From: Zingiber officinale
Taxonomy: Eukaryota > Streptophyta > Magnoliopsida > Zingiberales > Zingiberaceae
Assembly (NCBI RefSeq): GCF_018446385.1
Contig: NC_056000.1
Span: 38,539,511-38,603,510 of the forward strand
Reading direction: 5' to 3'
DNA: 64,000 nt
Shown here: positions 11,308 through 21,225 of the stretch, in pieces
Numbering within the stretch: position 1 is the stretch's first letter
Layout: each line of letters starts with the position of its first letter
Program-made: the position numbers and the translations under genes
The notes under the pieces: model-generated
Database searches by the model: none
What the model was told of the DNA's origin: nothing
What the model saw: only the letters and a program-made list of their open reading frames with translations

Positions 11308-11608
11308 CCAACATCCGGTCAATCCATGACCTGTTGGTTCATCACGCCTAGCATCCGGTCACCCTTGACCTGCTAGAACTCCCTCACCAAGTGTCCGGTC
11401 AATCCCTTTGACCCACTTGGACTTTTCCTCATCGTGCCAAGTATCCGGTCACTCCCTTGACCTACTTGGACTTTTCCTCATCGTGCCAAGTATCCGGTCA
11501 TTCCCTTGACCTACTTGGACTTTTCCCTTCTTGCCAAGTATCCGGTCAATCCCTTTGACCTACTTGGACTTTCACCAGATGTCTGGTTGACCTTGACCCA
11601 TCTGAATT
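11308..11608. repeat. Array of TCCGGTCA hairpin units with co-varying arms
   Basis: Units share the inner TCCGGTCA...TTGACC and have arms that change in pairs: CCAACA (11308-11313) with TGTTGG (11332-11337), CTAGCA (11348-11353) with TGCTAG (11371-11376), CCAAGTG (11387-11393) with CACTTGG (11414-11420), then three CCAAGTA/TACTTGG units, then CCAGATG with CATCTG. Read on the minus strand the unit is AGGTC-(A-rich)-GGG-TTGACCGGATA, the same plan as the hairpin unit of the Sirevirus LTR at 1969-2196. Confidence 0.85.
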
Positions 11609-11616
11609 TCCCCGTG

Positions 11617-11860
11617 CCTGGCTTCACTCACCAGGTCTTTCACCTAGCTTCACTCACTAGGATTTTCTTCTGCCTGGCTTCACTCACTAGGACTTCCAAC
11701 TGCCTAGCTTCACTCACTAGGACTTTCACCTGGCTTCACTCACCAGAATTTTCTTCTGCCTGGCTTCACTCACCAGGACTTTCACCTAGCTTCACTCACT
11801 AGGATTTTGACCTGCCTGGCTTCACTCACCAGGACTTTCACTTGCCTAACATCCCAGTTA
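11617..11860. repeat. Array of CTTCACTCA mini-hairpins
   Basis: About 26-bp units with the constant loop CTTCACTCA and five-base arms that come in two matched versions: CCTGG/CCAGG (11617-11621 with 11631-11635) and CCTAG/CTAGG (11643-11647 with 11657-11661). A hybrid unit near 11672 (CCTGG with CTAGG) still pairs if a G-U pair is allowed. The array is longer in the right LTR (17425-17830). Confidence 0.85.
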
Positions 11861-12091
11861 GGACTTCCCAGTCAAGTATCTGGTCAACCTTGACCTACTT
11901 GACTCTTCTCCAACCAAACTGATCAGACCCTGATCAGAGGGGAATTACACCAAACAATCTCCCCAAATAAACAACTACACTTGCACTTGTCCATATCATC
12001 GAAGTATTGTATTGTCAAACATCGAAACTCAAACCAAGACTCAAGCTTGGTCAACCAGGTCAGCCTTGACCTGAGGGATATTGCACCAATA

Positions 12092-14398
12092 ATCTCCCCT
12101 TTTTGATGTTTGACAATACCATATTTAAGTTAGGCTAATCTCATAGCCTCAACCTCCTTCATGCCACTAGGTAATGAAGGCATAAGTTAAACCCTTCATT
12201 CTCCTCCTAAGAGGGCAAACTCCCTCTAGGTAATGAAGTCTTAACTTAAACTCTTCATTCTCCCCCTATTGACACACATCAACAAATGCCTCATCTCTGG
12301 GCACACATCAACAAATTCACTTGTTGAAAAACTCTCCCTTTTGAGACTCTCCCCCTGAAGAGTTGCTCATCGTTGTTCATAACTTCACTCGTTGTGATCA
12401 ACACGATAATGAAAGTCCCATACCCTTCATTATCCTTAACCCTACATTCTTCCATTAATGTAGTCAAATGCCCATCCTTGAGCATTTTTAACTTAAACCA
12501 CTTGAACAATGAGGATATCCACTCCCCATTAAAGTTCAAACGCTCAACCTTGAGCACGTTCTGAAAAGAAGATTAACCACCTTCCAAGGTTCATGAAAAA
12601 AATAGTTTTCATGTCTTTAAAGAGTCCCTCCCCCTAAAGACATGGTGGTAACTTCTATCATTGCACCAACAATGACTTGGAATCCCTAAACCTTTAGGAA
12701 ACCCAAATTTAGAAGTTTTGAGATTCAAATATTTAATATTTGAAGCAAACCTCAACCTAAACTTCAATGTAGTCTACCTTAACCAATCCATCCTTGTTTT
12801 CAACATGAAAACACCCTTTTTATGTATACAAGTGTATTTTTAAGGGTTTAGAATGGTTACCTAAACTAACCATGGTTCAAAAATGCTGAAATCAGGCTTT
12901 ACTAGCCAAAATCAGCAACTTCGATCGATTGGAGTTGGGTCCCAATCGATTGGACCATGCTGAATCGATCCATTGATCGATTCAGGAGGGTTGGATCGAT
13001 CGGTGGATCGATCCAGACGGCTTCTGTTCGCAAGAAGCCTGTTCTCAATCAATCGCCCGATCGATTGAGACCCTTCAATCGATCAGGTGATCGATTGAGG
13101 TCTGATAGTTGCTGAAATTTTATTTCAGTCAACTTCAAAAACCCCTAGAAAATTCTACAAAATTCAAAAAATCATGAAAATTTGTGTAAACATTATTTAG
13201 GGTATATATTTTCAAGGAAAAATAGTTTTCTAAGAAAATACATCATAATTTCAAAGATTGACACAAACTTGAAAACTTGTAAAAACTTTAGTGTTTTCTT
13301 CAAGTTTGTGTCTAACTATTCAATGGTGATTACTATCAAAAGATAGCCTTCACCAAGGTTTTCCAAAATCATTTTAAAACCATTTTCAAAACCAATATCC
13401 CACCATGTTCCTTGGGCTTAATGCACATGACTTGTACATTAGCTTTCCCAATGATGGAAACACACATACTATGTGTTTTGATGAACTTAAAAACTCAAAA
13501 GAATGCACTAAATCAACATCTTGAGTTTTGTTCATCATCCTAACATCTCACTTGTATCTAATGTGCACTAAAACACATACAAGTCATCTTATAGGTCTTT
13601 GTGAGATGTAAAAGTTGGTTTTGCCCTAATCTAGGGATCATGCATATCTATCTAGGTATTTTGTAGATATGAACACCCACCTAGGATGTCACTTGTTGAT
13701 ACACTTGTACCACTTGTTACCACTGTTGATACTTGTTGATAAATGCCTTTTGTCCTTAATTTTAAGGAAATAAACATAATGCATGATAATGTTATGGCAT
13801 ACATCAAAAAGAAATAATTTTCAAAAGAAAATTTCCTATAACTACATGATGTATGTATGTCATGACGTGGTATTTTTGTGTTTTTCATAGTAAGTCATGA
13901 ATGCAAAAATAATCATGATGTCATGGCATATAATGGGCAAGCAAATCATGGCAAGTTAGCATTAATAAACTACCTAGATCACCTATCTAAGTATCCTTAA
14001 TCTTAGCTAACTTAAAATCTAACCTAGATTGCCCTCTAAACGTGTCAACTAAATGCCAAAACCTAAATTGGCATTTCTAATTCTCTTGATTAATTTATGC
14101 CAATTTAAATTAAACTTATTCCTCAAATGTTTACATATTTCATTTCTCCACAAGAGTAGCACTAAGAAAATACCAAAATCCCAACTTGGTATTTCCTTAT
14201 GTTTTCCCAGTATGTGTCATTTTAAAATAAAATCAATACTTCTCAAATTTAGCACATATTACTCTTTCAAAGAGTAACTCAATAAATCTATTTCATTTTC
14301 AAAAGTTAATAATAACCTTGAAAATGCTCCTTGAGTGTCAATTTCTTCAAAGTTGGGTTAACTACCCTTCTTCTTAGAGTTGACACTCTCTAACCCAT
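12092..14398 (-). other. Noncoding 3' interior of the gag-only element with repeated polypurine tracts
   Basis: AT-rich, no retrotransposon domain in any frame. Read on the minus strand it ends with the polypurine tract AAAAAGGGGAGATT at 12093-12108, adjacent to the left LTR. Further G-rich tracts on the same strand lie near 12257, 12350 and 12628 (CTCCCCCT-type on the plus strand), the repeated-tract pattern of Sireviruses. A block of GATCGATT palindromes lies at 12920-13110. Short ORFs such as 12557-12291 show nothing I recognise. Confidence 0.7.
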
Positions 14399-14947
14399 CT
14401 ATGGGGTAGAGAAAATGCTCCTAGGAACCCAAAACCTATTGGTGCTCCTTGGATGCTCTAGGTATTCACTAGGGATAACTTCCCTAGATACCTTCCTAGT
14501 GACCTTGTTTGGCTTCTTAGAAGCCTTGGTCACATTTTCCAGGTCAACTCTAGAGATTGTTTCCCTTGTGACCTTCTTTGTGACTTTCTTAGACTTCTTA
14601 GAAGTCTTAGTCACATTTGTTGTAAAAATACTCTTAGGGATGACTTCCCTAGTATTTTTGGCTTGTCCACTAGGCCTAGGGTTGGTTCCATAGCTATATG
14701 GAACCCTATGGTAAGAAATTACATCCTTCTTGGTTTTAGGTTTGTATCCCAAACCCTTATGACCATTGGATGACTTTGATGCTTCTAGACCTAGGTTTTT
14801 ACTTTTGGACTCTTGTGTCATATTTGTGATTTTTCTAAGAGTCCTCTCTAATTTATCAAGTCTTGACCTCAAGACTTGATTTTCCTTCCATAATTCTTCA
14901 ACCTTAGGTTTTTCACTAAAACCTTGACTTTTCTTCTTCTTAGGCAC
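14399..14947 (-). CDS. C-terminal gag part: coiled coil and lysine-rich tail (gag-only element)
   Basis: An open frame of 182 residues. Residues about 15-45 (VEELWKENQVLRSRLDKLER) form a clear coiled coil with leucines at heptad spacing. After it come GLGYKPK, a stretch of four Lys/Thr/Val-rich repeats (TKTSKKSKKVTKKV-type, residues about 115-165) and a C-terminal RFWVPRS. A coiled coil followed by GLGYKP and a WVPK-type motif just before the protease is what Sirevirus gag has, so I take this as the gag C-terminus that survives although protease and pol are gone. It ends in a stop right after the WVPR motif. It is probably continuous with the zinc-knuckle part upstream (15185-15927), with breaks between. 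Host function is not suggested. Confidence 0.65.
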   Translation of the reverse strand: MPKKKKSQGFSEKPKVEELWKENQVLRSRLDKLERTLRKITNMTQESKSKNLGLEASKSSNGHKGLGYKPKTKKDVISYHRVPYSYGTNPRPSGQAKNTREVIPKSIFTTNVTKTSKKSKKVTKKVTRETISRVDLENVTKASKKPNKVTRKVSREVIPSEYLEHPRSTNRFWVPRSIFSTP

Positions 14948-15184
14948 ATACCTAGAATCCTTAGGGTTCTTGCCTAAGTCCCTATCTACCTTTCTAAACC
15001 TAGGTTGAGAGGTCTAGCATGATAAGCTACATGATTTTCTTTAATTTTATCATGCCTCCTATTTTCATGGTAAATAGCATTAAAATGATATAAATTAGAG
15101 CTAGCATGCTTTTTACCATTATTCAAAGGAGTAGACTCAATAAAAGTTACCTTCTTTTTTTACCTTAGAGGCTCCCCCTTGAAT

Positions 15185-16155
15185 TGAGCTTCCTCCTTGA
15201 GCCTTGACCACCTTCTTCCCCTTAGGGCATTGACTTCGGTAATGCCCCTTTTGGTTGCACAAGAAGCACACAATGTGCTCCTTGCTCTTTTGTGCCACTT
15301 AGCCCTTCTTCTTGGCCAATTTAGGGCATTTACTTTTGTAATGTCCTTTTTTCAGGCATTCAAAGCATATAATATGATTTTTATTATTAATTGAAATTGT
15401 TATACCTTTTGTGTAGAGATGGCACTTTCTCCTTTGGATCCAGAGGTAGAGGCTTCCTCTTGATCCGATAATGATGATACTCCTCCATTTGATTTAGCTT
15501 GACTTGTGGAGGTGGAAGCTTCTTCCTCCACTTCTTCTCTTGACCCGGATGTAGAAGATTCTTCTTGCTCTTGATCCAGTGTCAATGAAGATTGCTCCCC
15601 CTCAATCCTAGAGGTGGAGGCTTCTTCATCTTCATCTTGTACATGGAACAAGGAGTATGCTCCCTCCTTGCCCTCTTCATTGCATTCCGTTGAAGATGAG
15701 GCTTCTTGGACTTCTTCTTCAGAAGTTGAGCATCTCTCAACCTCGGAGTCCTCTTCCTCTTGTTTTTGCTCCAATGAGTCTCCCTCTTTGGATTCCTCTT
15801 GATTTGGTACAACGGAGAGTTCTTCATGGATTGTTGTCAATTTGCTCCAAAGCTCCTTGGCATCGTTGAATTCTCTGATTTGAGCCAAAATGTGGCTAGG
15901 CAATAAGTTGACCAAAAGCTTGGTCACTTTATCATTTGCCTCACATCTTTAGACTTGTTCTTGGCTCCATTTTCGTTTCTTGAGGACTTTGCCCTTGGAA
16001 TTTGTTGGAGCCTCGAAACCTTCCATGAGAGCAAACCATTGCTCTATCTCCACCATTAGGAAATTCTCGATCCTTGATTTCCAAAGATCGAAGCTTGTTG
16101 AAGCATATGGTGGAGCCACCCTTGTGTCAAATCCAAGTCCATCTTGGAATTGCAT
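15185..16155 (-). pseudogene. Gag of the gag-only element: N-terminal domain, acidic linker, two zinc knuckles
   Basis: Minus-strand frame from the ATG at 16155, though the frame is open further upstream towards the PBS. It begins with a typical copia gag start (SFDLWKSRIENFLMVEIEQW, about residues 22-41). A single in-frame TAA at 15949-15951 interrupts it; the same frame then runs to 15400 through the conserved LLPSHILAQIREFNDAKELW and a long Glu/Ser-rich linker. Beyond it, in about 15385-15190, two CCHC zinc knuckles can be read (CFECLKKGHYKSKC and CFLCNQKGHYRSQC), broken by another stop between them. Gag with knuckles packages RNA into particles. The breaks mean this copy would not make full-length gag. 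Confidence 0.8.
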
Positions 16156-16275
16156 CTTGAAGTTGAGCTTCTTGAAATCTTTGACTTTTGATGACTTTGC
16201 TCCAACTTCTTCACCCTCTAGCTTTGCTTGTTTTGTTTGCCCCTTCCGACGATGATTCCGGTGAAGAACGACCTC

Positions 16276-16287
16276 GCTCTGATACCA
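16276..16287 (-). other. Primer-binding site of the gag-only element
   Basis: On the minus strand TGGTATCAGAGC, complementary to the 3' end of initiator methionine tRNA, two bases inside the right LTR. This fixes the element as minus-strand with its 5' LTR on the right. Confidence 0.85.
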
Positions 16288-16289
16288 CT

Positions 16290-18069
16290 TGTTGGAACCG
16301 AAAAGTAGCTAGAGGGGGGTGAATAGCTCGTCGCGTGCTAGGTGCTCGTTGTAGCTTGTTTCTTCGATGGTGTGCAGCGGAAATACAAGAAACAAAACCA
16401 TACAACACTAACAAGGAGGGTTTACTTGGTATCCACCTCACAAGAGGTGACTAGTCCAAGGATCCACACCTACTCATGCACCCTCCACTAAGAAATCACT
16501 CCTTTTCGGTAACTACCGAAGGCGGAGAAGCCCTACAAGCTCACAGTACAAGAAGAAAGAAAGGAAAACAAATACAAGCAATAGCTTACAGGTTTTACAA
16601 CTGAAAACCCTAACCCTAGCTTTCTTCTTCAGCTATAGCTCTGCCTCTTGACTTGGAAGACGCCAACGATCGGGAGAAATGGCCAAGAGTTCTATCTCAG
16701 GAATCGAGCGCCTGCAGCTATAAACGACGCCAACGATCGGATCCCGATCGATTGGATTGCTCCCAATCAATCGGGGAGGCTTTGGATCGATCCACTGATC
16801 GATCCAGAGCGCCTCTATACTCTCGGAAAATGCCTGGATCGATCAACGGATCGATCCAGAGCTTATCGCGACAAGTCGCAGCTTCCCAATCGATCTACTG
16901 ATCGATTGGGACCTCTGGATCGATCGACTGATCAATCCAAAAGGCTACTGTGCGCTCGCGATTGCCTCCCAATCGATCCACTGATCGATCGGGACGAAGG
17001 TTTCTTGCGGGGACACCCCAATCGATCGGCCGATCGATTGGACTCCAGCCAATCGATCGGCTGATCAATCCAGCTACTGGTTTTTGCCCAAAACCAAGTC
17101 CCAAGCCCCCAAACCAACATCCGGTCAATCCATGACCTATTGGTTCATCACGCCTAGCATCCGGTCACCCTTAACCTGCTAGAACTCCCTCACCAAGTGT
17201 CCGGTCAATCCCTTTGATCCACTTGGACTTTTCCTCATCGTGCCAAGTATCCGGTCACTCCCTTGACCTACTTGGACTTTTCCTCATCGTGCCAAGTATC
17301 CGGTCACTCCCTTGACCTACTTGGACTTTTCCCTTCTTGCCAAGTATCCGGTCAATCCCTTTGACCTACTTGGACTTTCACCAGATGTCTGGTCGACCTT
17401 GACCCATCTGGATTTCCCCATGCCTGGCTTCACTCATCAGGTCTTTCACCTAGCTTCACTCACTAGGATTTTCACTTCTGCCTGGCTTCACTCACCAGGT
17501 CTTTCACCTAGCTTCACTCACTAGGATTTCCACTTCTGCCTGGCTTCACTCACCAGGTTTTTCACCTAGCTTCACTCACTAGGATTTTCTTCTGCCTGGC
17601 TTCAATCACCAGGACTTCCAACTGCCTAGCTTCACTCACTAGGACTTTCACCTGGCTTCACTCACCAGGACTTCCAACTGCCTAGCTTCACTCACTAGGA
17701 CTTTCACCTGGCTTCACTCACCAGAATTTTCTTCTGCCTGGCTTCACTCACCAGGACTTTCACATAGCTTCACTCACTAGGATTTTCACCTGCCTGGCTT
17801 CACTCATCAGGACTTTCACCTGCCTAATATCCCAGTTAGGACTTCCCAGTCAAGTATCTAGTCAACCTTGACCTACTTGACTCTTCTCCAACCAAACTGA
17901 TCAGACCCTGATCAGAGGGGAATTGCACCAAACAATCTCCCCAAATGAACAACTGCACTTGCACTTGTCCATATCATCGAAGTCTTGTATTGTCAAACAT
18001 TGAAACTCAAACCAAGACTCAAGCTTGGTCAACCAGGTCAGCCTTGACCTGAGGGATATTACACCAACA
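16290..18069 (-). mobile_element. 5' LTR (right) of the gag-only element
   Basis: Starts TGTTGGAACCG and ends CACCAACA in window orientation. It repeats the left LTR including the GATCGATC array (16730-17080), the TCCGGTCA array (17115-17410) and a longer CTTCACTCA array (17425-17830). A short duplicated patch of internal sequence (CGCCAACGATCGG near 16660 and 16728) shows local rearrangement relative to the left LTR. Confidence 0.88.
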
Positions 18070-18074
18070 AAGAT

Positions 18075-18712
18075 AATCGAGCGGCAGCAACAACAGGCGT
18101 TAGCCGATCGACAAGCGCCTCATCCTGCAACATCGGCGACCAGGAGACGAGCAGGGCAGGAAGGCCGAATTGAGCAAATCTCCGTATGAGGGCAAAATAA
18201 AAGGTTGATCGACATACAAGGGAAAGGCCGCCCACGCCAATTCCTTTTCATCGTACGTTGTTCCAAACCTCCTCAGAAATAGCCCAAGCGAATCAAGAAT
18301 AGGGATCATCTTCGGATGATGCTCCGGTTCGGGATGCATGAAAAGGCAAGGCGCCCTGAAGCAACGCGTCGTCCGAATGGATCAATCGGCAGTTCTCCGA
18401 GGAGATCTTACAAGACCCTTTGTCCAGACATTATACTCCGTTGGCGATCGAGGCATATAATAGATCGACTGATTCGGATGATCATCTAGATAGGTTCGAT
18501 AATAAAGCCACGCTGCACCAGTATACAGATGGGATAAAGTACCGAATCTTTCTTACTACCCTCTCCGGGTCGGTGCAGTGTTGGTTCAAAAGATTACCGG
18601 ACGGATCTATACGCAGCTTCAAGGACTTCCGAGCTGTATTCTTTTATCATTTTATCAATAGTCGATCTTATCAAAAGACGAACATCAGCCTCTTCTCCAT
18701 AAAACAAGGATC
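18075..18712 (+). pseudogene. Ty3/gypsy gag, main part
   Basis: Continuation of gag from 10421. After a glutamine-rich start (ERQQQQALADRQAPHP), a frame change occurs in 18180-18400, then 18420-18712 encodes the Retrotrans_gag core: HYTPLAIEAYNRSTDSDDHL, HQYTDGIKYRIFLTTLSGSV, WFKRLP and SRSYQKTNISLFSIKQG. This is the capsid domain of Ty3/gypsy elements. It ends abruptly at about 18712, where sequence of another kind begins; the rest of gag and the whole of pol are missing. Confidence 0.82.
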
Positions 18713-18779
18713 AAAATTTGAAATTTACAGTCAAAGAAAAAAGTGAGGGAGATAAGTTCAAATTTGGCACGTCACCGAT

Positions 18780-19085
18780 AAATCTGGAATTGGAGTTGCA
18801 CGACATTTCCAAAATTTGAATTCAGTCAAAGCTCCTTCAAATTCGAATTCAGTCAAAGCTTGCATGGTATTTCAAATTCGAATTCAGCCAAAGCTACATT
18901 TCAAATTCAATTCAGTCAAAGCTTGCACGGTAATTCAAATTAGTTCTTAGTCAAAGCTTGCACGGCAATTCAAATTCGTTTCGAATTCAGTCAAAGCTTT
19001 GGCATTTGAGACAAGGCAATTTTGAAATTCGAATTCAAATTCGAACAGAGATGACACGGCAACTTCAAATTTTGAATTCAATTTG
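18780..19085. repeat. Degenerate tandem repeats in the copia B 5' region
   Basis: Repeats built on AATTCAGTCAAAGCTTGCACGG with AATTCGAATT-type spacers, at least six degenerate copies of about 25-50 bp. AT-rich, noncoding. 19086-20200 that follows is unremarkable LTR-like sequence with short non-conserved ORFs and a G-run at 19930-19939. Confidence 0.65.
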
Positions 19086-20217
19086 ATCTTAGTTCTTCCC
19101 CTCTTTTCTGGTGGTAGCAACGCTCCCAAGGGATAACAGAGAGGAATGCTCCACATTTCAGAACTGCCAGAAGTTTGTCAAGTTTGTGCCGGCGATTGCA
19201 AGGAGCTGACTGTTCTGACTAACATCAAATAGGGCACTGTCGACTGATGCACGAAGAGTGAGTGCAAAGAGGCAATGGTTGGTGCTGCCATGGTGCTCGT
19301 AGGCCGACGGGAAGGCAGGGTATGCAAAGTCTTGGCCGGCAACAGCCTTTTTCGATGACCAGCAAAGCTTTGCAGCTCTCCAACGACACTTGGGAGGGAA
19401 GAGGGCTGAGGGCACCTTGGGATATGTAGCAGCAACAGGATGAGGAGGGAGCTCTCAAAATTTGAATTCAAACTAAAGCAAAGTAGAAAGAATGAGGGCT
19501 TGCACCCATAGTATGCAGATTTTGAAGGATGCAGAAATACTTCCAGTTAAATGGGTCACTAGAGGAGCTACTAATTTCTGATTGTATCTTCGGCATGGAG
19601 GATGGCCAGAGTTAGCTTGCTGCGATGGAGAGTCACGATGGATACAGTCACAGCCTTGGGGCATTCATTAGTGACAGTGATGCATGTTTGTTTGGTTGTG
19701 TGCTTGTGCTTGTACTCGAGATCATGGTTGATTGTGATGAAAGTTGGTGTCTGCGGGCATCTGTTGAATAGATGTGAATGGAGAAGAGGTAGAAGAGAAT
19801 AGAAGTTCCAATGTGAATGGGACTTTAGTCCCACATTGAGAGTTTCATGACATGTTGGTTGGTTTATATTAATTTATATACATTGAGGATGTGAACAAAT
19901 GCATGGGGAGAGGTTCTCTTTTACGCGTTGGGGGGGGGGGCAAATCTAGGGCTCGGATTGCACTGAACCATATTGACTCGTGTGCAGACATGACCTGCGC
20001 GCACCGGACGCCGGACCGATCGGGGTAAATTTGCCCAAGTGGAACAACTAATATTTGCTGCATAAAATTTTTTTCTACTATGTAACTAATGCATTAAAGT
20101 CAAAATTAATGCAGAATCAAAGCGGTCAAGCGATAATGAGTGAAACGATGGGCGTTTCACTACTTGACAAGTAATGGTCATTAATCAACCATTAACGTTG
20201 TTGTTAATCTGAGCTCC

Positions 20218-20225
20218 TATATAAG
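20218..20225 (+). promoter_or_regulatory. Probable TATA box of the copia B LTR
   Basis: TATATAAG followed by GAGG, about 1 kb upstream of the gag ATG at 21226. It is the best promoter candidate in this region; no supporting second LTR copy is present. Confidence 0.45.
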
Positions 20226-20479
20226 GAGGTTGTGATCACAAGCAGAAGACACACAACAACACAAGCAGAAGCTTTCCACCTTCGTTCTCTTATCCTCTGT
20301 CGTGCAACTCCTACTCGGCAGAGTGCCCATGATAGTATTCGGGTGCCACTCAGTTTGTCGTGATCACTAGTGCTTTGTGGAATCACGGTCAACCGTTGTA
20401 TCCTGGGAAACAGACGATCCGAGTAAACCTCGAAGCACTGTCAGAGGTGAGCGAATCTGTTTCAAGGAAACTGCATCAA

Positions 20480-21010
20480 TCGCAGGCCTCGGTCAGCTCG
20501 CCCGGTCGGCCTATCTGTTCACCCGACCTGTCTGCTTGGACGGTCGGCATGTCTGCTCGCTTGGTCGGTCTGCCTATTCGCCTGACCTGTTTATTCGCCC
20601 GGTCGATCAATCTGTTCACCCGGCTTGTGTGTTCGGCCGATTTGTCTGCTCGCCCGATCGGCCTGTCTGCTCACCTGATCGGCCTGTCTGCTCGTCCGAT
20701 CAGCTTGTCTGTTCACCCGACCTGTCTGCTTGCCCGGTTGGCTAGTCTGTTCGCCCAGCCTGTCTGTTCGCCCGACTTGTCTGCTTGCCCGGTCAACCTA
20801 TCTACTCGCTCGGTCGGCCTGCCTGTTCACCCGACCTGTCTGCTCGCCTGGTCGACCAGTCTATTCGTCCGACCTATCTACCTACCCGGCCTACCTCTCA
20901 CCAGGCCTATCTGCAAACCTGGTCAGTCTTATCGCCCGGTCGACCTATTTTTGTCTCCCTATCATGCTGCTCGGTCGGCCTTTCTGATCTGTTGTGCCTG
21001 CTCGTGATGC
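20480..21010. repeat. GC-rich tandem repeats in the copia B 5' region
   Basis: About 530 bp of degenerate repeats of roughly 20-22 bp around CCTGTCTGCTCGCCCGGTCGG. Because the period and composition avoid stops, three overlapping Pro/Leu/Ser/Cys-rich ORFs result (20360-21126), which I regard as by-products of the repeat. Confidence 0.75.
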
Positions 21011-21225
21011 TCGGCCGATCATCCCGATCTATCTACACTGTGCAGACTTCCTTCATCACATGGCAGAAATCAGCCCCTACTGGCAGTCTGAGATTATCCG
21101 CTCAAGTCATCTCTATTGTAAGTTGAATTTAAATTCTGTGTAATTTTAAATTCAGCTAAGTCCCCAAAATCTCTGGCAATAGATTGTTTATCCAACAATC
21201 TTGAAACAGATTCGATTCTATTGAG

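Larger units (their letters stand above)
10422..12091 (-). mobile_element. 3' LTR (left) of the gag-only element
   Basis: Starts TGTTGGGACCG in window orientation and ends near CACCAATA. It pairs with 16290-18069 through long near-identical stretches. It contains three tiers of palindromic arrays annotated separately. It differs from the other copy by a longer G-run at 10446-10459 and by array copy number. Confidence 0.88.
10422..18069 (-). mobile_element. Gag-only (TR-GAG-like) Sirevirus-type LTR element
   Basis: Bounded by LTRs at 10422-12091 and 16290-18069 and by the perfect duplication AAGAT (10417-10421 and 18070-18074). The PBS (16276-16287, minus strand TGGTATCAGAGC, matching initiator Met-tRNA) lies next to the right LTR, so the element runs on the minus strand. 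Its interior of about 4.2 kb encodes gag only, with zinc knuckles and a Sirevirus-like coiled-coil tail, then about 2.3 kb of noncoding DNA with several polypurine tracts. No protease, integrase, reverse transcriptase or RNase H motif was found in any frame, so it would depend on pol from another element. Confidence 0.85.

Noticed and set aside
10788-11376. ORFs in the LTR of the gag-only element with repeated RSTDRS
   Set aside because: The peptides are readings of GATCGATC palindromes; several frames are open at once and the matching ORFs in the other LTR differ in frame and length.
11617-11860. CRISPR-like array of regularly spaced short repeats
   Set aside because: The repeats have no unique spacers, lie in an LTR of a plant element and recur in its other LTR.
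15582-15869. Overlapping ORFs on both strands across the acidic gag linker
   Set aside because: Shadows of the Glu/Ser-rich gag frame (15927-15400), whose repeated GAAGAAT-like codons leave other frames open.
19158-19834. Cluster of 60-97-residue minus-strand ORFs, possibly a host gene fragment
   Set aside because: No domain, overlapping frames and no splice signals that would join them; it lies in the LTR-like part of copia B.
20360-21126. Three overlapping ORFs of 85-215 residues rich in Pro, Ser, Cys and Leu
   Set aside because: They are open only because the underlying 20-bp GC-rich tandem repeat lacks stops in several frames; no domain or conserved frame.
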